64,000 bases of DNA from the NCBI GenBank assembly GCA_963924555.1, contig OZ004594.1:4619563-4683562 (forward strand). The letters are read 5' to 3'. Shown piece by piece: positions 1-10,502 of this stretch (the stretch's first letter is position 1; every line of letters begins with the position of its first letter). The DNA is from Crambe crambe (taxonomy: Eukaryota; Porifera; Demospongiae; Poecilosclerida; Crambeidae). Below the pieces are notes generated by a model. That model made no database searches, was not told the origin of the DNA, and saw nothing but the letters and a program-made list of their open reading frames with translations. A program made the position numbers and the translations under genes.

Positions 1-185
1 GGCTGCCAACTAGTCCTATGTATGGATGTGGTGTACTCTGGCTCCTCTGAGTGGTGACCTGTTTACAGACTTGTGGGTCTATTAGCTGCTGCTTGTTGTG
101 ATTTTTGGTAACCCTTCCTGGCATTATGTGTCATCTTCTACACTGACATCAGAGTGCGTGATCTGGCTCCTGCATGAGGGTAATC
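1..185 (+). repeat. Dispersed locus repeat, copy A
   Basis: This is the first of about seven copies of a 180-370 bp sequence found only between members of the secreted-protein cluster. It is recognised by the words CAACTAGTCCTAT, GACCTGTTTACAGACTTGTG and CATGAGGGTAA. Other copies lie near 1597-1800 (-), 5530-5720 (-), 16200-16570 (+), 17480-17810 (+), 20575-20750 (+) and 24000-24245 (+). No coding potential or clear terminal repeats are visible. It may be an old non-autonomous element or flanking DNA carried along by duplication of the gene units. Confidence 0.6.
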
Positions 186-199
186 TTTAATTCCCAATA

Positions 200-572
200 T
201 CTGGGAATTGCGGTGCTGACACATCGACATAACCCTCGTCAGCTGCAGTTGGAGAAGATGACAGAGTTAGTGGAGGTAGCTATTCATGTGCAGGTAGTCA
301 TGGACCATTTTCTCAAGTTCCATCTTTTGTCGGAAGTGATTTCTATTTGTGATACTGGTTCTAGAAGTGGTTGGCAACACGGATTCTTTAACAATGACAC
401 CCTGTGAGATGGGGCTGAATTCAGGAGGCCTAGCACCTGCTGTTTTTTCAACAGTCCTCCGTGGTTCTTGAAGCAGCTCTCCTCCATCACTAGTGATGAC
501 CTTGAGTTGAGGGTGTGCAGAGATGAGCCTAGAAGTAATGAAGATGTTGGCCTAAAGAGTGTGGAACTATAA
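200..572 (+). pseudogene. C-terminal relic of the fibrinogen-like secreted family
   Basis: Translated pieces match the C-terminal half of the whole family members: the CDTGSR segment, the CCFFNSPPWF-like segment, DLELRV and the tail EDVGLKSVEL. The reading frame is disrupted, and the 5' half (signal peptide, stalk, first part of the domain) is absent. The nearest whole relatives are the copies at 18723 and 4058. This is a decayed fragment and could serve as sequence donor for conversion. Confidence 0.8.
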
Positions 573-904
573 TTATGTGCAATAGCTAATTATTGTATAT
601 TGATTAATATTAACAAAATCTATGTTCTAGCTATCACTAATGAGTTGATTCCAAAAAAAAATGTTTGGTTTGAAATATGATCTGCACCAGAATCTAATCA
701 TTTCCTGTCAACAAGTGATGAGGGGAAATTTTACAGACAAATAGCTAGGGTGTTGTTTACTCCTGTATGCATAATATGTGGATAATCAAACACCACAGCA
801 GTATAGAAGGTTGCCACTTAGCAGCTGTGACAGATGTTGCTAACCACTGTAAATCCAGCAATAAAAATACGTATGGGAGTCACACTTATACTGTTAAAAT
901 TTAA

Positions 905-1345
905 TGACTCAACTATTGCCAACTGCTGCAGAAGAAGTCAGAACAGAAGATGCTCTCATAATAAACTGGAGTAGCTATAAGAGAGTAATTTCTAGTGATA
1001 CCTCTCAATTTACTGATGATAATTATCATCAATAGAGGTTTCTTGTATTTATCCATTTGTTTATGTAGTGAACTGGCCAGACTCTGGACTGCAGTTTTGT
1101 ACAAACATGATAATAACATTTAAGAATGCACAGACTATTCACATGAGTACAGTTTACCACAAACCTATATACACAGGTTGAGAGAGAAAACTTGCATTAT
1201 AGGACAAACTACTGGTAGATTAGTGACACTGGTTTTCTAGAAGTGATTGGCAGCACAGATTTTTTGGTGATGGGATGTGGGGGGGTCTAGCAGCAGCACC
1301 TGCTCTTCCTTCAACAGTCCTCCATGGTTCATGAAGCAGCACTAG
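905..1345 (+). pseudogene. Two small relics of the secreted family
   Basis: Positions 905-965 match the coiled-coil stalk coding sequence of the copy at 21058-22403 (around 21450-21530). Positions 1225-1345 match the conserved C-terminal stretch around the CCSFNSPPWF motif. They are separated by about 260 bp of unrelated DNA and no open frame joins them. The rest of 573-1595 shows no gene. Confidence 0.6.
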
Positions 1346-1499
1346 TACTGCAGGTATACTATTTTTATGTGGGCCAAGGCAGATTAGCTAGCTATTTGTT
1401 ACTCATAATACATACCAGTACTAATTTACTACATGATTGCATGAAATTTGGAGATACTTATTGTATGCTCGAACTATATATGAAGTGGCCGGCACTCTT

Positions 1500-2300
1500 G
1501 AAGTTATGATTTGAGCTGAGCAGAGTTAAATCCTACAGATGTGTGTGTACCACATTTCATTTGACCACTGCAATTCACAGATATACGTAGGGAACTAAAG
1601 GTTACCCTCATGCAGGAGCCACATAATTTTTAATCACGCACTCTGATGTCAGTATTTACGTCTTATAGAAGGTGACACATAATGCCAGGAAGGGTTACTA
1701 CCAAAAACCACAACCAGCAGCAGCTAATAGACCCACAAGTCTCACTCAGAGGAGCCGGAGTACACCACATCCATACATTGGACTAGCTAGTTGGCAGGTA
1801 ACCCTCATGGAACCCTATAGCTAGCTAAAGCACTACTAATCACCTAGCATAAATAGGTAAACAAACACAATGAACTACGTAATAGCTAGCTAAAACGAAG
1901 CAACATCATATTATTATCATGCATAGCTAATCATGAATTGCTCAAACTTTATGATAGCTATATGAAGTGGCTGGTACACATACTATAGCTTCCTCACTTA
2001 AACCCCAAACAGAACGGCTCAACACAAGAATGTCTGAGGAGAAATCAGAGAAAATAGAAAGAAGATTGCCATTATGAAAGATGTCATAATATAATTATTA
2101 TCCTAATTTTCGTCGCTTTTTGTTGTTGTTGTTTTGTATGTAATTTTTTTCTAATTGAGAAGAATTTAATTCAACCGATAAAATCATTGCAGTTATATAG
2201 CTTAGAGTGAGTGTATAATTTTAATACATAGCAGTACACAAAATTTTCATTCATCAGAACAATTGAACAAATCAATGTTCTATTGTACATGAAGTTCCAC
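1500..2300 (-). repeat. Inverted duplicate of 20105-20900
   Basis: Read on the minus strand, this stretch follows the 3' end and 3' flank of the gene at 18723-20156. It contains the gene tail, the AT-rich 3' flank, a stalk fragment at about 2015-2090 (its mirror is at about 20370-20430), the words AGTGGCTGGTACACATACTA, and a copy of the dispersed locus repeat. Identity is patchy but colinear. This arm is the downstream flank of the broken gene at 2284-3280. Confidence 0.65.
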
Positions 2301-3280
2301 ACTCTTTAGGCCAACATCTTCATTACTTCTGGGCTCATCTCTGCTCAACTCAAGGTCATCACTAGTGCTGGAGGAGAGCTGCTTCATGAACCATGGAGGA
2401 TTGTTGAAGGAACAGCAAGTGCTTGACCCCCCACATCCAGCCCCATCCCAAAGGGGGTCATCTCCATAAAATGATAATGACCTCTAGAACCAGTGTCACA
2501 AAAATAGCTACTTCCTATAAAAGACGGAAGAAGAGCAGCAGATCCACCTCTATGTGTGCAAGGACAAATTGAGTGTCTAATTATACCAGCTTCATCAAGT
2601 GCAGCTGTTAATGTCCAGATGTGATGTCGTGGATTATGTCCATGTGTTAGACTAGCTCCATCGACATAAGCACCATTTATATCATTCGGTCTCACATAAT
2701 AATTAGCGAATGCATCTGGGCTTGCTTCCTGGTACCCTATGACCTTCCCACACCTTTTGGTAAGGGATCCCATGGATGTCAAACATAGTAGAAGCACATC
2801 CTGCACCATCACTAGGCATGCCACACCTCCTCCTGATGTTGGTGAATAACTGTAGTCCACTTGGACAGGATTGTGAGATGTTGTCTGCATTGAAGTCCGC
2901 CACTCTCATCCATGGTCCACCCACTCCTTTGCAGCTGGTCATTTTACAGTACACATGCACAGTGGGACCAGTGGTGGGTTTAATGTAGTAATGGCCTGAG
3001 GGGCTATTGGGAACACAATCTTTAATTTCTCGACAGGAGTTGGCAGGGTTGCATTCGTACTGTCCAATATTGTTTGGTAGAAGACACTGTATCAAGTTTG
3101 AAACTATTTCTCTCTTAGCCTGCTCCACTCTTTGTTCCACAAAGTTCACAAGCTCTCTGGAGTGGATTCATTCAACTGTGAGATAATTGGGTTGCAGGAT
3201 GGAGGGGTTTCAGTAACACCTTGTCCATCTGCTCTCATATAGAGGAAAAGGAACATAAATGACAGTATCAAAGTCTTCAT
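2284..3280 (-). pseudogene. Near full-length broken copy of the secreted fibrinogen-like family
   Basis: An ATG at 3280 opens a good signal peptide (MKTLILSFMFLFLYMRADGQ) followed by the SQLNEST stalk motif, so the gene start is present. The frame is then lost in the stalk near 3150 and again near 2755-2760, inside the segment that normally reads PYQKVCGKVIGYQ; smaller changes follow near the end. The domain carries the KPTTGPTV type of middle segment and the DEAG type of C-terminal segment. The stalk is very short. Its 5' flank at 3200-3560 is duplicated at 15460-15815. An intron explanation is unlikely because whole siblings are intronless and no fitting splice signals are seen. Confidence 0.85.
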
Positions 3281-4057
3281 TTTACGTAGCAGTTGTCTTG
3301 GTAGCTAGTTATGCTCTAAGAATCCTTAATCTAAAAAGGCTTTTTATAGCTAGGAGTTCCATAGCTCAGCTGTTAATAATAATATCGTTTATCAATGTGT
3401 TCTTTGGTGACATCATGCATTACAGTCAGATAAGGAGGTTAAGGGTCATGATGATAGTGCTTCCTGATCAAAGTGTCCTCACACTTTATTCCCATGATAG
3501 TAGACATGTACATAAAGTATAGCAGGTGCCCCAATAACTATAATGCTACCTTTATTCATCAGAAAAGGTGGGGGGATTGGGGGTTTGGGTAACACTTTGG
3601 AAATAAATAAAATTTAATGCTGATTTTCAAACTCTGAGAAACCTTTTCATAGCTTTATAGGAGTAGCTATCACAGGTAATTTTATAATTTGTATCTCTGA
3701 GCATCAGAGTTCACCACACTAGAGATGACAGCCAATTATCATATGATGGATGAAAAGTATTACCTACTGTTCTCCTCTCTTAAAATTAATTATAGCAAGA
3801 TTATGGTTATACGTAAAATGAGTAGCAATTCTTTGAATTTTCTCACATGTGTGGCCATTGGACTGACCTTCACAGTTGATGCCTCCTGCTAAGGTTGCAG
3901 GTGTATCCTTATACTGTACAGTATTCCTTTTCTAATTGAGAAGAATTTCAATAAATCATTGCAGCTAGCTTGAACTGCATTAGAGTGAGTATATAATTTT
4001 AATACATAGTAGTACAAAAAAATTTCAGGATAATTTCATCATAACAATCGAACCGTT
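3281..4057. other. Intergenic, promoter side of the broken copy and 3' flank of the next gene
   Basis: The first 280 bp are the upstream region of the pseudogene at 2284-3280 and recur at 15530-15815. Positions 3890-4057 are the 3' flank of the gene at 4058 and resemble 2140-2285 and 20157-20290. No open frame that looks real is present. Confidence 0.5.
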
Positions 4058-5140
4058 CTATTGTACATAAAGTTTCACACTCTTTAGGCCAACATCTTCA
4101 TTACTTCTTGGCTCATTTCTGCACACTCTCAACTCAAGGTCATCACTAGTGTTAGAGGAGAGCTGCTTCATGAACCACGGAGGACTGTTGAAGGAACAGC
4201 AGGTGCTTGACCCCCCACATCCAGCCCCATCCCACAGGGGGTCATCTCCATAAAATGTTCCAATCCGATAATGACCTCTAGAACCAGTGTCACAAAAATA
4301 GCTACTTCCTATAAAAGATGGAAGTTGAGTAGCAGATCCACCTCTATGTGTGCAAGGACAAATTGAGTGTCTAATTATACCAGCTTCATCAAGTGCAGCT
4401 GTTAATGTCCAGATGTGATGTCGTGGATTATGTCCATGTGTTAGACTAGCTCCATCAACATAAGCACCATTTATACCATTTGAGCTCACATGATTGGAGA
4501 ATGCATCTGTGCTTGCTTCCTGGTACCCTATGACCTTCCCACACACCTTTTGGTAAGGGATACCATGGATGTCAAACATAGTAGAAGCACATCCTGCACC
4601 ATCACTAGGGATGCCACACCTCCTCCTGATGTTGGTGAATAGTTGTAGTCCACTTGGACAGGATTGTGAGGTGTTGTCTGCATTGAAGTCTACCACTCTC
4701 ATCCATGGTCCACCCACTCCTTTGCAGCTGGTCATTTTACAGTACACACGCACAGTGGGACCAGTGGTCAGTTTGATGTAGTAATAGCCTGAGGGGCTGT
4801 TGGGAACACAGTCTTTGATCTCTCTACAGGACTTGGCAGGGTTGCATTCATACTGTCCAATATTGCTGGGTAGTAGACACTGCACCAAAGGGGACAACTG
4901 TTGCTTTATCTTCTGAGTGACTTCAGAAACAATCTCTTGCTTCATGACTTCCTTGTCAATTTGGCAACTATCATCTATTCTTGCAATTATCTTTTTCTCA
5001 ACTCCTTTGAAGCTCTCCTGTATGGAGTCATTCAGTTGTGAGATGCCTTGTCTCCAGGTATGTGGAAATTCGTTATTATTTTGTCCCTTGGCTACCTGGC
5101 TGGTAACCATGAACATCAATAGTAAAATCTGATGGAGCAT
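4058..5140 (-). CDS. Secreted coiled-coil protein with fibrinogen-like start and basal-metazoan C-terminal domain
   Basis: Single-exon gene of 360 residues. I take the ATG at 5140 rather than one nine codons upstream because MLHQILLLMFMVTSQ aligns with the starts of the copies at 32801 and 36353 and begins a clean signal peptide ending near residue 18. Residues 25-88 form a short predicted coiled-coil stalk containing SQLNDSIQES. From about residue 93 comes the family domain. It opens with NIGQYECNPAKSCREIKD and a fibrinogen-like YYYIK-TGPTVRVYCKM segment. It then has WMRVVDFNAD, RRRCGMPSDGAGC-like and VCGKVIGYQ segments, a variable part, the DDPLWDGAGCG and STCCSFNSPPWF motifs, and ends EDVGLKSVKLYVQ. 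There is no transmembrane helix, so it is probably secreted. Whether it acts in recognition, aggregation or matrix is unknown. Confidence 0.9.
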   Translation of the reverse strand: MLHQILLLMFMVTSQVAKGQNNNEFPHTWRQGISQLNDSIQESFKGVEKKIIARIDDSCQIDKEVMKQEIVSEVTQKIKQQLSPLVQCLLPSNIGQYECNPAKSCREIKDCVPNSPSGYYYIKLTTGPTVRVYCKMTSCKGVGGPWMRVVDFNADNTSQSCPSGLQLFTNIRRRCGIPSDGAGCASTMFDIHGIPYQKVCGKVIGYQEASTDAFSNHVSSNGINGAYVDGASLTHGHNPRHHIWTLTAALDEAGIIRHSICPCTHRGGSATQLPSFIGSSYFCDTGSRGHYRIGTFYGDDPLWDGAGCGGSSTCCSFNSPPWFMKQLSSNTSDDLELRVCRNEPRSNEDVGLKSVKLYVQ

Positions 5141-5169
5141 CCTGACACGATTAATACAAAACTGCAAAT

Positions 5170-6454
5170 TGTAAGACTGGGGTAGGTATAATTATATTGA
5201 TGGCCCTAAAATACTCTAGCTATGTCCGCCAGTATTAAACATGCAGAACAATGATGGAACAAAATTAATGATTGCTTTAAATCTCCCATGAATTCCTTTA
5301 TGAGATATAGCTAGTATAAAATGGCAAATGGGTGGAGGGTGGATGAGAATGGTTGACATATGTAGACAGTTGCACTCCTTCGCATGAGGACTGCAGCTAG
5401 CTAAGTGTTGAATGGAAGAATCCCTACATCAAGCCACAGGATTCATGACACTTGACTAGTGTTTAGCAGTGTAGGTACTACACCTATAGTTATCAGTAAG
5501 CAGCAGATAGATTTCTATAAGCTTATAAACTGGTATACCACCAGGTTACTCTCAGGAGCCTTCTGTGATGGTGCACATCACTACCATGCAGGTTCCCATC
5601 AGGACCATGCAAGTTACCCTTAGGAGCCTTTGTTCAGGTCGACAGAACAGATGGCATATGCCATATCCATGCATAGAACCATCTGGCAGGTAACCCTCAG
5701 GAACCACTGTACAGGTTAGCTGCATGTCATACCAGCGATAATAACACACTTCCATACTCCTTGGCATTTCCTTAATACTATCAGCAATGGAATGTTAATA
5801 AAATGTATAAAGCAGCCAGAAAAAATCCAGCTAACATTGTTCTATGAATCTAACGTAGTGCTGGAAAAGAGCTATACTTTATGCTAAGATTATGATTTTT
5901 TTTACTGATCTTCCCAGTATCTGTGAACCCATACAATTATGATTGCTGGATTTATTATCAGCTGCTAAGTGACTACCATCTATACTACTGAGAAATGGAA
6001 TTTGCCCTATTGTACTGTACATGCATAATAATGTGTGTACACATGACTGTGGTAACCACAGTACTCCAAATAAGTATCCATACACTTCCATGAGTAAAAA
6101 CAATTTATGAATTTCTGCAGTCTGCAGGCCTAATATTTCCATTGTATAGCAAATCTTACCACAAATATCATACCAACTACAGGTGAAGAGCGATGTTAAT
6201 TACAAGAAATACTTGCCCAGCTGCAATGGCAGGTCATTGGCTTGTGGAGCACTGACCAGGAATTCTTTATTCATTGCTAGTACACTGTTGACAGAAAAAT
6301 TAACAATAAGGATCCAAAAATCATGGATTTAGGCATTGGATAACTCACCAAATCAGATGGCAACTTTCTTCAGGAGACGCTGAGCTGCTACATACATTCT
6401 GCTCCTCATGAGATGAGTAGCTAATTAGGATCTTCATGAGATGATCCATTAGAG
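5170..6454. other. Intergenic region with one dispersed-repeat copy
   Basis: The region upstream of the gene at 4058-5140 contains at 5530-5720 a minus-oriented relative of the dispersed locus repeat, with several GGTTACCCTC-like words. The remaining sequence is AT-rich and has no convincing gene. Confidence 0.4.
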
Positions 6455-6459
6455 TGACT

Positions 6460-7026
6460 CAGTGGCGGCTGAGGGTGGGGGCGAGAGGGGCTAGAGCCCC
6501 CCCCCCCCATTTTTTTGACCCATTTGTGGAGGGACAGCCTCACATGAACCTCCTGTGTGTATGTGTGTGCGTGTATGTGTTTGTTCATCATTATTCTGTT
6601 CTGTGTCTGTCATCCTTTATTCATTATCACTTGTATGTGTGTATATGTGTGTTTACTCTGTTTTAGTCTTGTATTTATCTATAAGAAGATTCCTTACCTA
6701 CACTCAGTGTAAAACCTGCAGCTGTAGCTAGCTAAGACAGGACCTGGTGGCAGCATACTAATCCTACTGGTGGCAGAGTGACTAACCCCTCACTCATCCC
6801 ATCACACCATTATATAATTGACTAACTGCAGTAGTCAAGTCTACTGTCTAGTCACTAATGATGTTGCATATTAGTGACTGCATTGTTGTTTGGCCACAAC
6901 ATGTATAGAATCAATTAAAACCTTCATAAATATAATTACAGCTCATCGGGAGTAGTCATTGATGCGCAATTTTGAGCCCCCCCCCCCCCCCCCCCCCCCA
7001 CTTTTTGGGATCCTCAGCTATCCCTG
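6460..7026. mobile_element. Non-autonomous hAT-like DNA transposon inserted in a minisatellite
   Basis: The 567-bp element starts CAGTGGCGGCTGAGG and its other end, reversed, reads CAGGGATAGCTGAGG. These are imperfect 15-bp terminal inverted repeats with the CAGNG start usual for hAT elements. It is flanked on both sides by the 5-bp direct repeat TGACT (6455-6459 and 7027-7031). Removing it restores a continuous minisatellite unit. It has poly-C runs near both ends and no transposase. Short 5-bp target duplications point to a minor hAT-like group; the family assignment is inference. Confidence 0.75.
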
Positions 7027-7285
7027 TGACTGTAAGTAAGACCCTCATGAGATGATCCATTAGAGTGAGTGTAAGTAAGACCCTCATGAGATGATCTATT
7101 AGAGTGAGTATAAGTAAGACACTCATGAGATGATCCATTAGAGTGAGTGTAAGTAAGACCATTTGAGTGAGTGTAAGTAGCTAAGACCCTCATGAGATGA
7201 TCCATTAGAGTGAGTGTAAGTAGGACCCTCATGAGATGATCCATTAGAGTGAGTGTAAGTAAAACACTCATGAGATGAAGTGAGT
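7027..7285. repeat. 39-bp minisatellite array
   Basis: About six and a half units of roughly 39 bp, each with CTCATGAGATGATC, ATTAGAGTGAGT and GTAAGTAAGAC. One more partial unit lies at 6390-6459, on the other side of the inserted hAT-like element, so the array was split by that insertion. The minus-strand open frames across it are a by-product of a repeat length divisible by three. Confidence 0.85.
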
Positions 7286-7454
7286 ATACTCATAAACTGG
7301 TAAACCGGTAACTTGCTTGATTGTTTGTTTGATTTGCTTGCTTTTGAATTATTTAAAAAAAAATAATACCACCAAATATTTATTTTGCAACAAAATTGAA
7401 CCAAATTATGTGCAGTGATAATTAATTGACACTCTTTTGACAACATCAGGTCTC

Positions 7455-7494
7455 ATCTCAGACTATTGAAGGAACAGCAGGTGCTAGCCCCCCC

Positions 7495-7525
<31 letters not shown>

Positions 7526-7552
7526 ACACACACACCTCCATAAAAGGTGGGG
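7455..7552 (-). pseudogene. Relic of the secreted family with expanded poly-C and CA run
   Basis: The bases on each side (AAGGAACAGCAGGTGCTAG and CCTCCATAAAA) match the complement of the DDPLWDG-to-STCC coding segment of family genes. The G-rich codons that normally separate them have been replaced by about 24 C followed by a CA run. The relic marks one end of the inverted duplication arm. Confidence 0.65.
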
Positions 7553-7994
7553 GAGGTTATCCTGAGTGACTTTATGTAGGTGTGTATTCAACTCTAAGGA
7601 ATAGAGGTGGACTTCAGTGCTGATGTGTGGAGGTATGGCATATTTACATGATGTGATTTATTTTATGTCTTCTCTGATCTCTTGAATAAGCAACAATATC
7701 GACTAAATTTTCTATAGCTACCAAGAATGGATATTGAGGTAACTCAAATCGTTACTACTAGCTGTAAAGCTACACTAACGGCTTCTCTCTGCCAGAAATT
7801 CTCATCAAAATGTGCCATTCAGTCTGTGCTCATGAACCACTATGACCCAAGCACACCTTCATTGAATTCAAAATTATTCAATCATTAGCTTTGACTGCAT
7901 AAAATGGAAATTTATGAATGGGCCTATCATCTCTTTGAGGAGCCAACACTAAAAAAATACTGTACTATTTCAACTTTCACATAATCTTCATCAT

Positions 7995-8475
7995 TTCATG
8001 CTTGATCTCTGCACATGCACCCTCAATTCAAGGGTCATCACTAGTACTGGAGGAGAGTTTCTTGATCACTCACACCCAGCTCCATCCCACAGGGGGTAAT
8101 TTCCATAAAATCTGTGCTGCCAAAAACACTTCTAGAACAAGCTTATGTTAATTACTATTTTAATGACTCAGACTCTATACTGTCACCACAAAACTGCATG
8201 ATTATAGTTTGACAGTAGCTACAAGACCACAAATTATTCGACAATAATTATTAAATCAGCCTATCTTAGACAGCTATATAGCTATATACATAATAATGCA
8301 TATTAAATTTAAAAATTATCCACCTTCTATTGCACAAAATTGACATAGTTTGACACAAAATTATTTACGTAGCAACAATCAATCTCAGACAACTGGCTAC
8401 ATTACTAATCTTACACGTAAGTTCCACACTCTTTAGGCCAACATCTTTATTACTTTTAGACTTGTCTCTGCTAAG
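7995..8475 (-). pseudogene. C-terminal relics of the secreted family
   Basis: Positions 7995-8140 match the complement of the segment running from the YGDDPLWDG region to the DLELRVC region, with internal losses. Positions 8410-8475 match the final EDVGLKSVEL codons. The intervening 270 bp are unrelated AT-rich DNA. No frame survives. Confidence 0.6.
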
Positions 8476-9144
8476 TTTTTTGATAATTGCGTGGTTAATT
8501 TCCGTAAAGGGTGGAGCTATAGGGCTATAAGTAACTTCCTGCCGGTACTCTAGCCACAGCATTTTATAAAAGCTGTTGTCCCCACTGGAGGTCAACCTGC
8601 TTCGGGTGAACAGATCTGACCGCTCAGAAGGATCTCTACATGTCATAATAGTTAGAGCTGAAAAGCCATTTATTGTAATTATCATGAGCCTTGTGATAGC
8701 CAGGAGTGGAAAAATGATGTAGAATTTGAATTAAGCATAATGGCAAATTCTTGAAGGTAGGGGAGAAAAGAAAGAGGAACCATACTAACAGTCCTCTAAG
8801 TGGCCCAATATGTTCATGCTTAGGTGGCATGGCATACAGCTACCATGACAACGGAGAGTTATGATATTAAATTTTATTATCCCAATCAAAATGCAGTTTC
8901 TCATAATTATTGGGTTTACATCTGTACAGGAAGTGGTAGATTTTTGATATTTACATGTAATTAACTTCCTAATTTTATGGATATACACATAATGTAGTAT
9001 TGTATTGTATAATTTTTTATAGCCCGTTGCCATGGTAACGGACCGATTTACATGGATTTATAAATGTGATACAGTGCATGTAATTGTAGCCTGGGGTGGT
9101 GTTTACAGGGAAAAGTTAGATATAGATTCTGCAGTAGCCACTAA

Positions 9145-9655
9145 TGCTGTAGGAGAGCTGCTTCATGAACCATGGAGGACTGTTGAAGGAACAGCAGGTG
9201 CTAGATCCCCCACCATTCTATAGGGGGTCATCACCATAAAATCTTCTGTTCTTAAAAAGATGCCCACCCACACCTTTGCAGCTGGTCATTTTACAGTACA
9301 CACGTATGATGGGTCCATTGTTCTTTTTTATAATAGCCTGAGGTGCTGTTGGGGTTGTGGTTCTTAATGTCTTACATGATTGGGCAGGATTGCATTCAAA
9401 ATACTGCAATATTGGAGATAGAAGTTTAGTTAAGCATACACTTTTGAGACTATATATATCTCTCTTTTTTTCCTTCACTATCTGTTGCTGATGACTCTCT
9501 TGAATGGAGTCATTTAACTCATACTAGAAAGGTGTGAGAACATCTTATTCTCCAAATTCTGCTCCAGAAGGTGTAGCTAAGCATTCTCCTGTTGAATTAG
9601 AAATGCATGTTTCGTTATCCTTAACAGCTCGAAAATGCTGCATCTTCGCTACTTT
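9145..9655 (-). pseudogene. Decayed copy of the secreted family (stalk and start of domain)
   Basis: The minus strand has stalk words equivalent to LNDSIQES and ETCISNS (9480-9640). These are followed by the ECNPAQSCK segment and the NNGPIIRVYCKMTSCKGVGG segment (9240-9410). It then jumps directly to the FYGDDPL and FNSPPWFMKQ coding region (9150-9235), so the middle of the domain is deleted. The same internal deletion and the same KNNGPII type occur in the mirror relic at 29259-29990, showing that the loss predates the inverted duplication. Confidence 0.75.
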
Positions 9656-9689
9656 GATCTGCACATGTATTCTTAACTTGCTATACAGG

Positions 9690-9765
9690 AGAGCTATGTA
9701 GCTATTGAACCACAGAGGACTGTTGAAGGAACAGCAGATGCTAGACCTCCCACACTCAGTTACTG
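9690..9765 (-). pseudogene. Short C-terminal relic of the secreted family
   Basis: About 75 bp match the complement of the STCCSFNSPPWFMKQLSS coding segment, with small indels. Nothing else of the gene is present beside it. Confidence 0.55.
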
Positions 9766-10104
9766 GTGATTACAGTACAAATAGCTATAGAATACAGATC
9801 TCCTGCAGTAGAGCAGTATATAAGAGGGGTCTTAAACTGCCAATCCTTCTAGCTTGGTGAGTGAGCCCTTCAGTGTAAGAAGAGACTTGCTGTGGACCAT
9901 GTGCCCAGTAATTTATAGTCTGTGTGCATGCCACTAGTGCTTGCATTGTGCAAAAGCTTTAATTCAATTTCTCTTCAAATTACATAAAGAATTAGAAAAC
10001 CTAGATATTCATGAGTATAGCTAATCAAACATAGCTAGCTATCAGGCTCTCTTTTTCTCTTAATTATTATTATCTCTTTTAATGAAATATTGTGCAGTCC
10101 AAAG

Positions 10105-10335
10105 TCTATCCATGCATGCTCTATCCACACTCTTTCGGCCAACACCTTCAATACTTCTGACCTCATCTCTCAACTCAAGGTCATCACTAGTGGTGGAGGA
10201 GAGCTGCTTCATACATGAACCTGAACCATGAGGATCATAGAAAGAACAACAGCAGGTGTTTGACCCCCCGCATTCATGATCAGCCCCATCCCATCACCAA
10301 AGAGTCTGTGTTGCAAACAACTTCAAATCTATATA
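10105..10335 (-). pseudogene. C-terminal relic, duplicated at 22495-22660
   Basis: The complement matches the last 80 or so codons of family genes, from the TCC-FN region to the EDVGLKSVEL tail, with indels. The relic and about 50 bp beyond it (a word reading AACAACTTCAAATCTAT) recur at 22495-22660. The nearby flank at 9890-10070 recurs at 22800-22960. These repeats are direct, unlike the large inverted arms. Confidence 0.65.
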
Positions 10336-10502
10336 GCTATATTGATCAGACTATAATGTTCTGAATTTGAAATTCACCACAAAATTGACATATTTGGTAG
10401 CTAGTTAAGGGTGTCTCTTTATAATAATTATTTGAAACAAGAATCTTATAGCTATATTAAAATAAGTAAGCTATGGCTATAGCTACTGTCCAAATTCATC
10501 TA

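Larger units (their letters stand above)
7533..9655. repeat. Left arm of a large inverted segmental duplication
   Basis: Read in reverse, this block is colinear with 29260-31710. 7533-7865 matches 31320-31705, 8585-9015 matches 30150-30535, and the relic at 9145-9650 matches the relic at 29259-29990. The matches are long and diverged by substitutions and indels. The arms are about 2.1 and 2.4 kb, with a roughly 19.6-kb spacer that contains several family genes. Both arms also hold shared non-coding DNA, so they arose by duplication of genomic DNA, not by retroposition. Confidence 0.75.

Noticed and set aside
2703-3280. Possible intron joining the two frames of the broken minus-strand copy
   Set aside because: Whole siblings are intronless, and no GT-AG pair restores the family sequence across the breaks.
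7027-7285. Regular repeats with similar spacing, at first sight CRISPR-like
   Set aside because: The units are contiguous 39-bp minisatellite copies without unique spacers, in a eukaryotic genome.
6956-7446. Overlapping minus-strand frames with a SNGSSHEGLTYTH-like repeat
   Set aside because: They are translations of the 39-bp minisatellite; no start context, domain or homologue.
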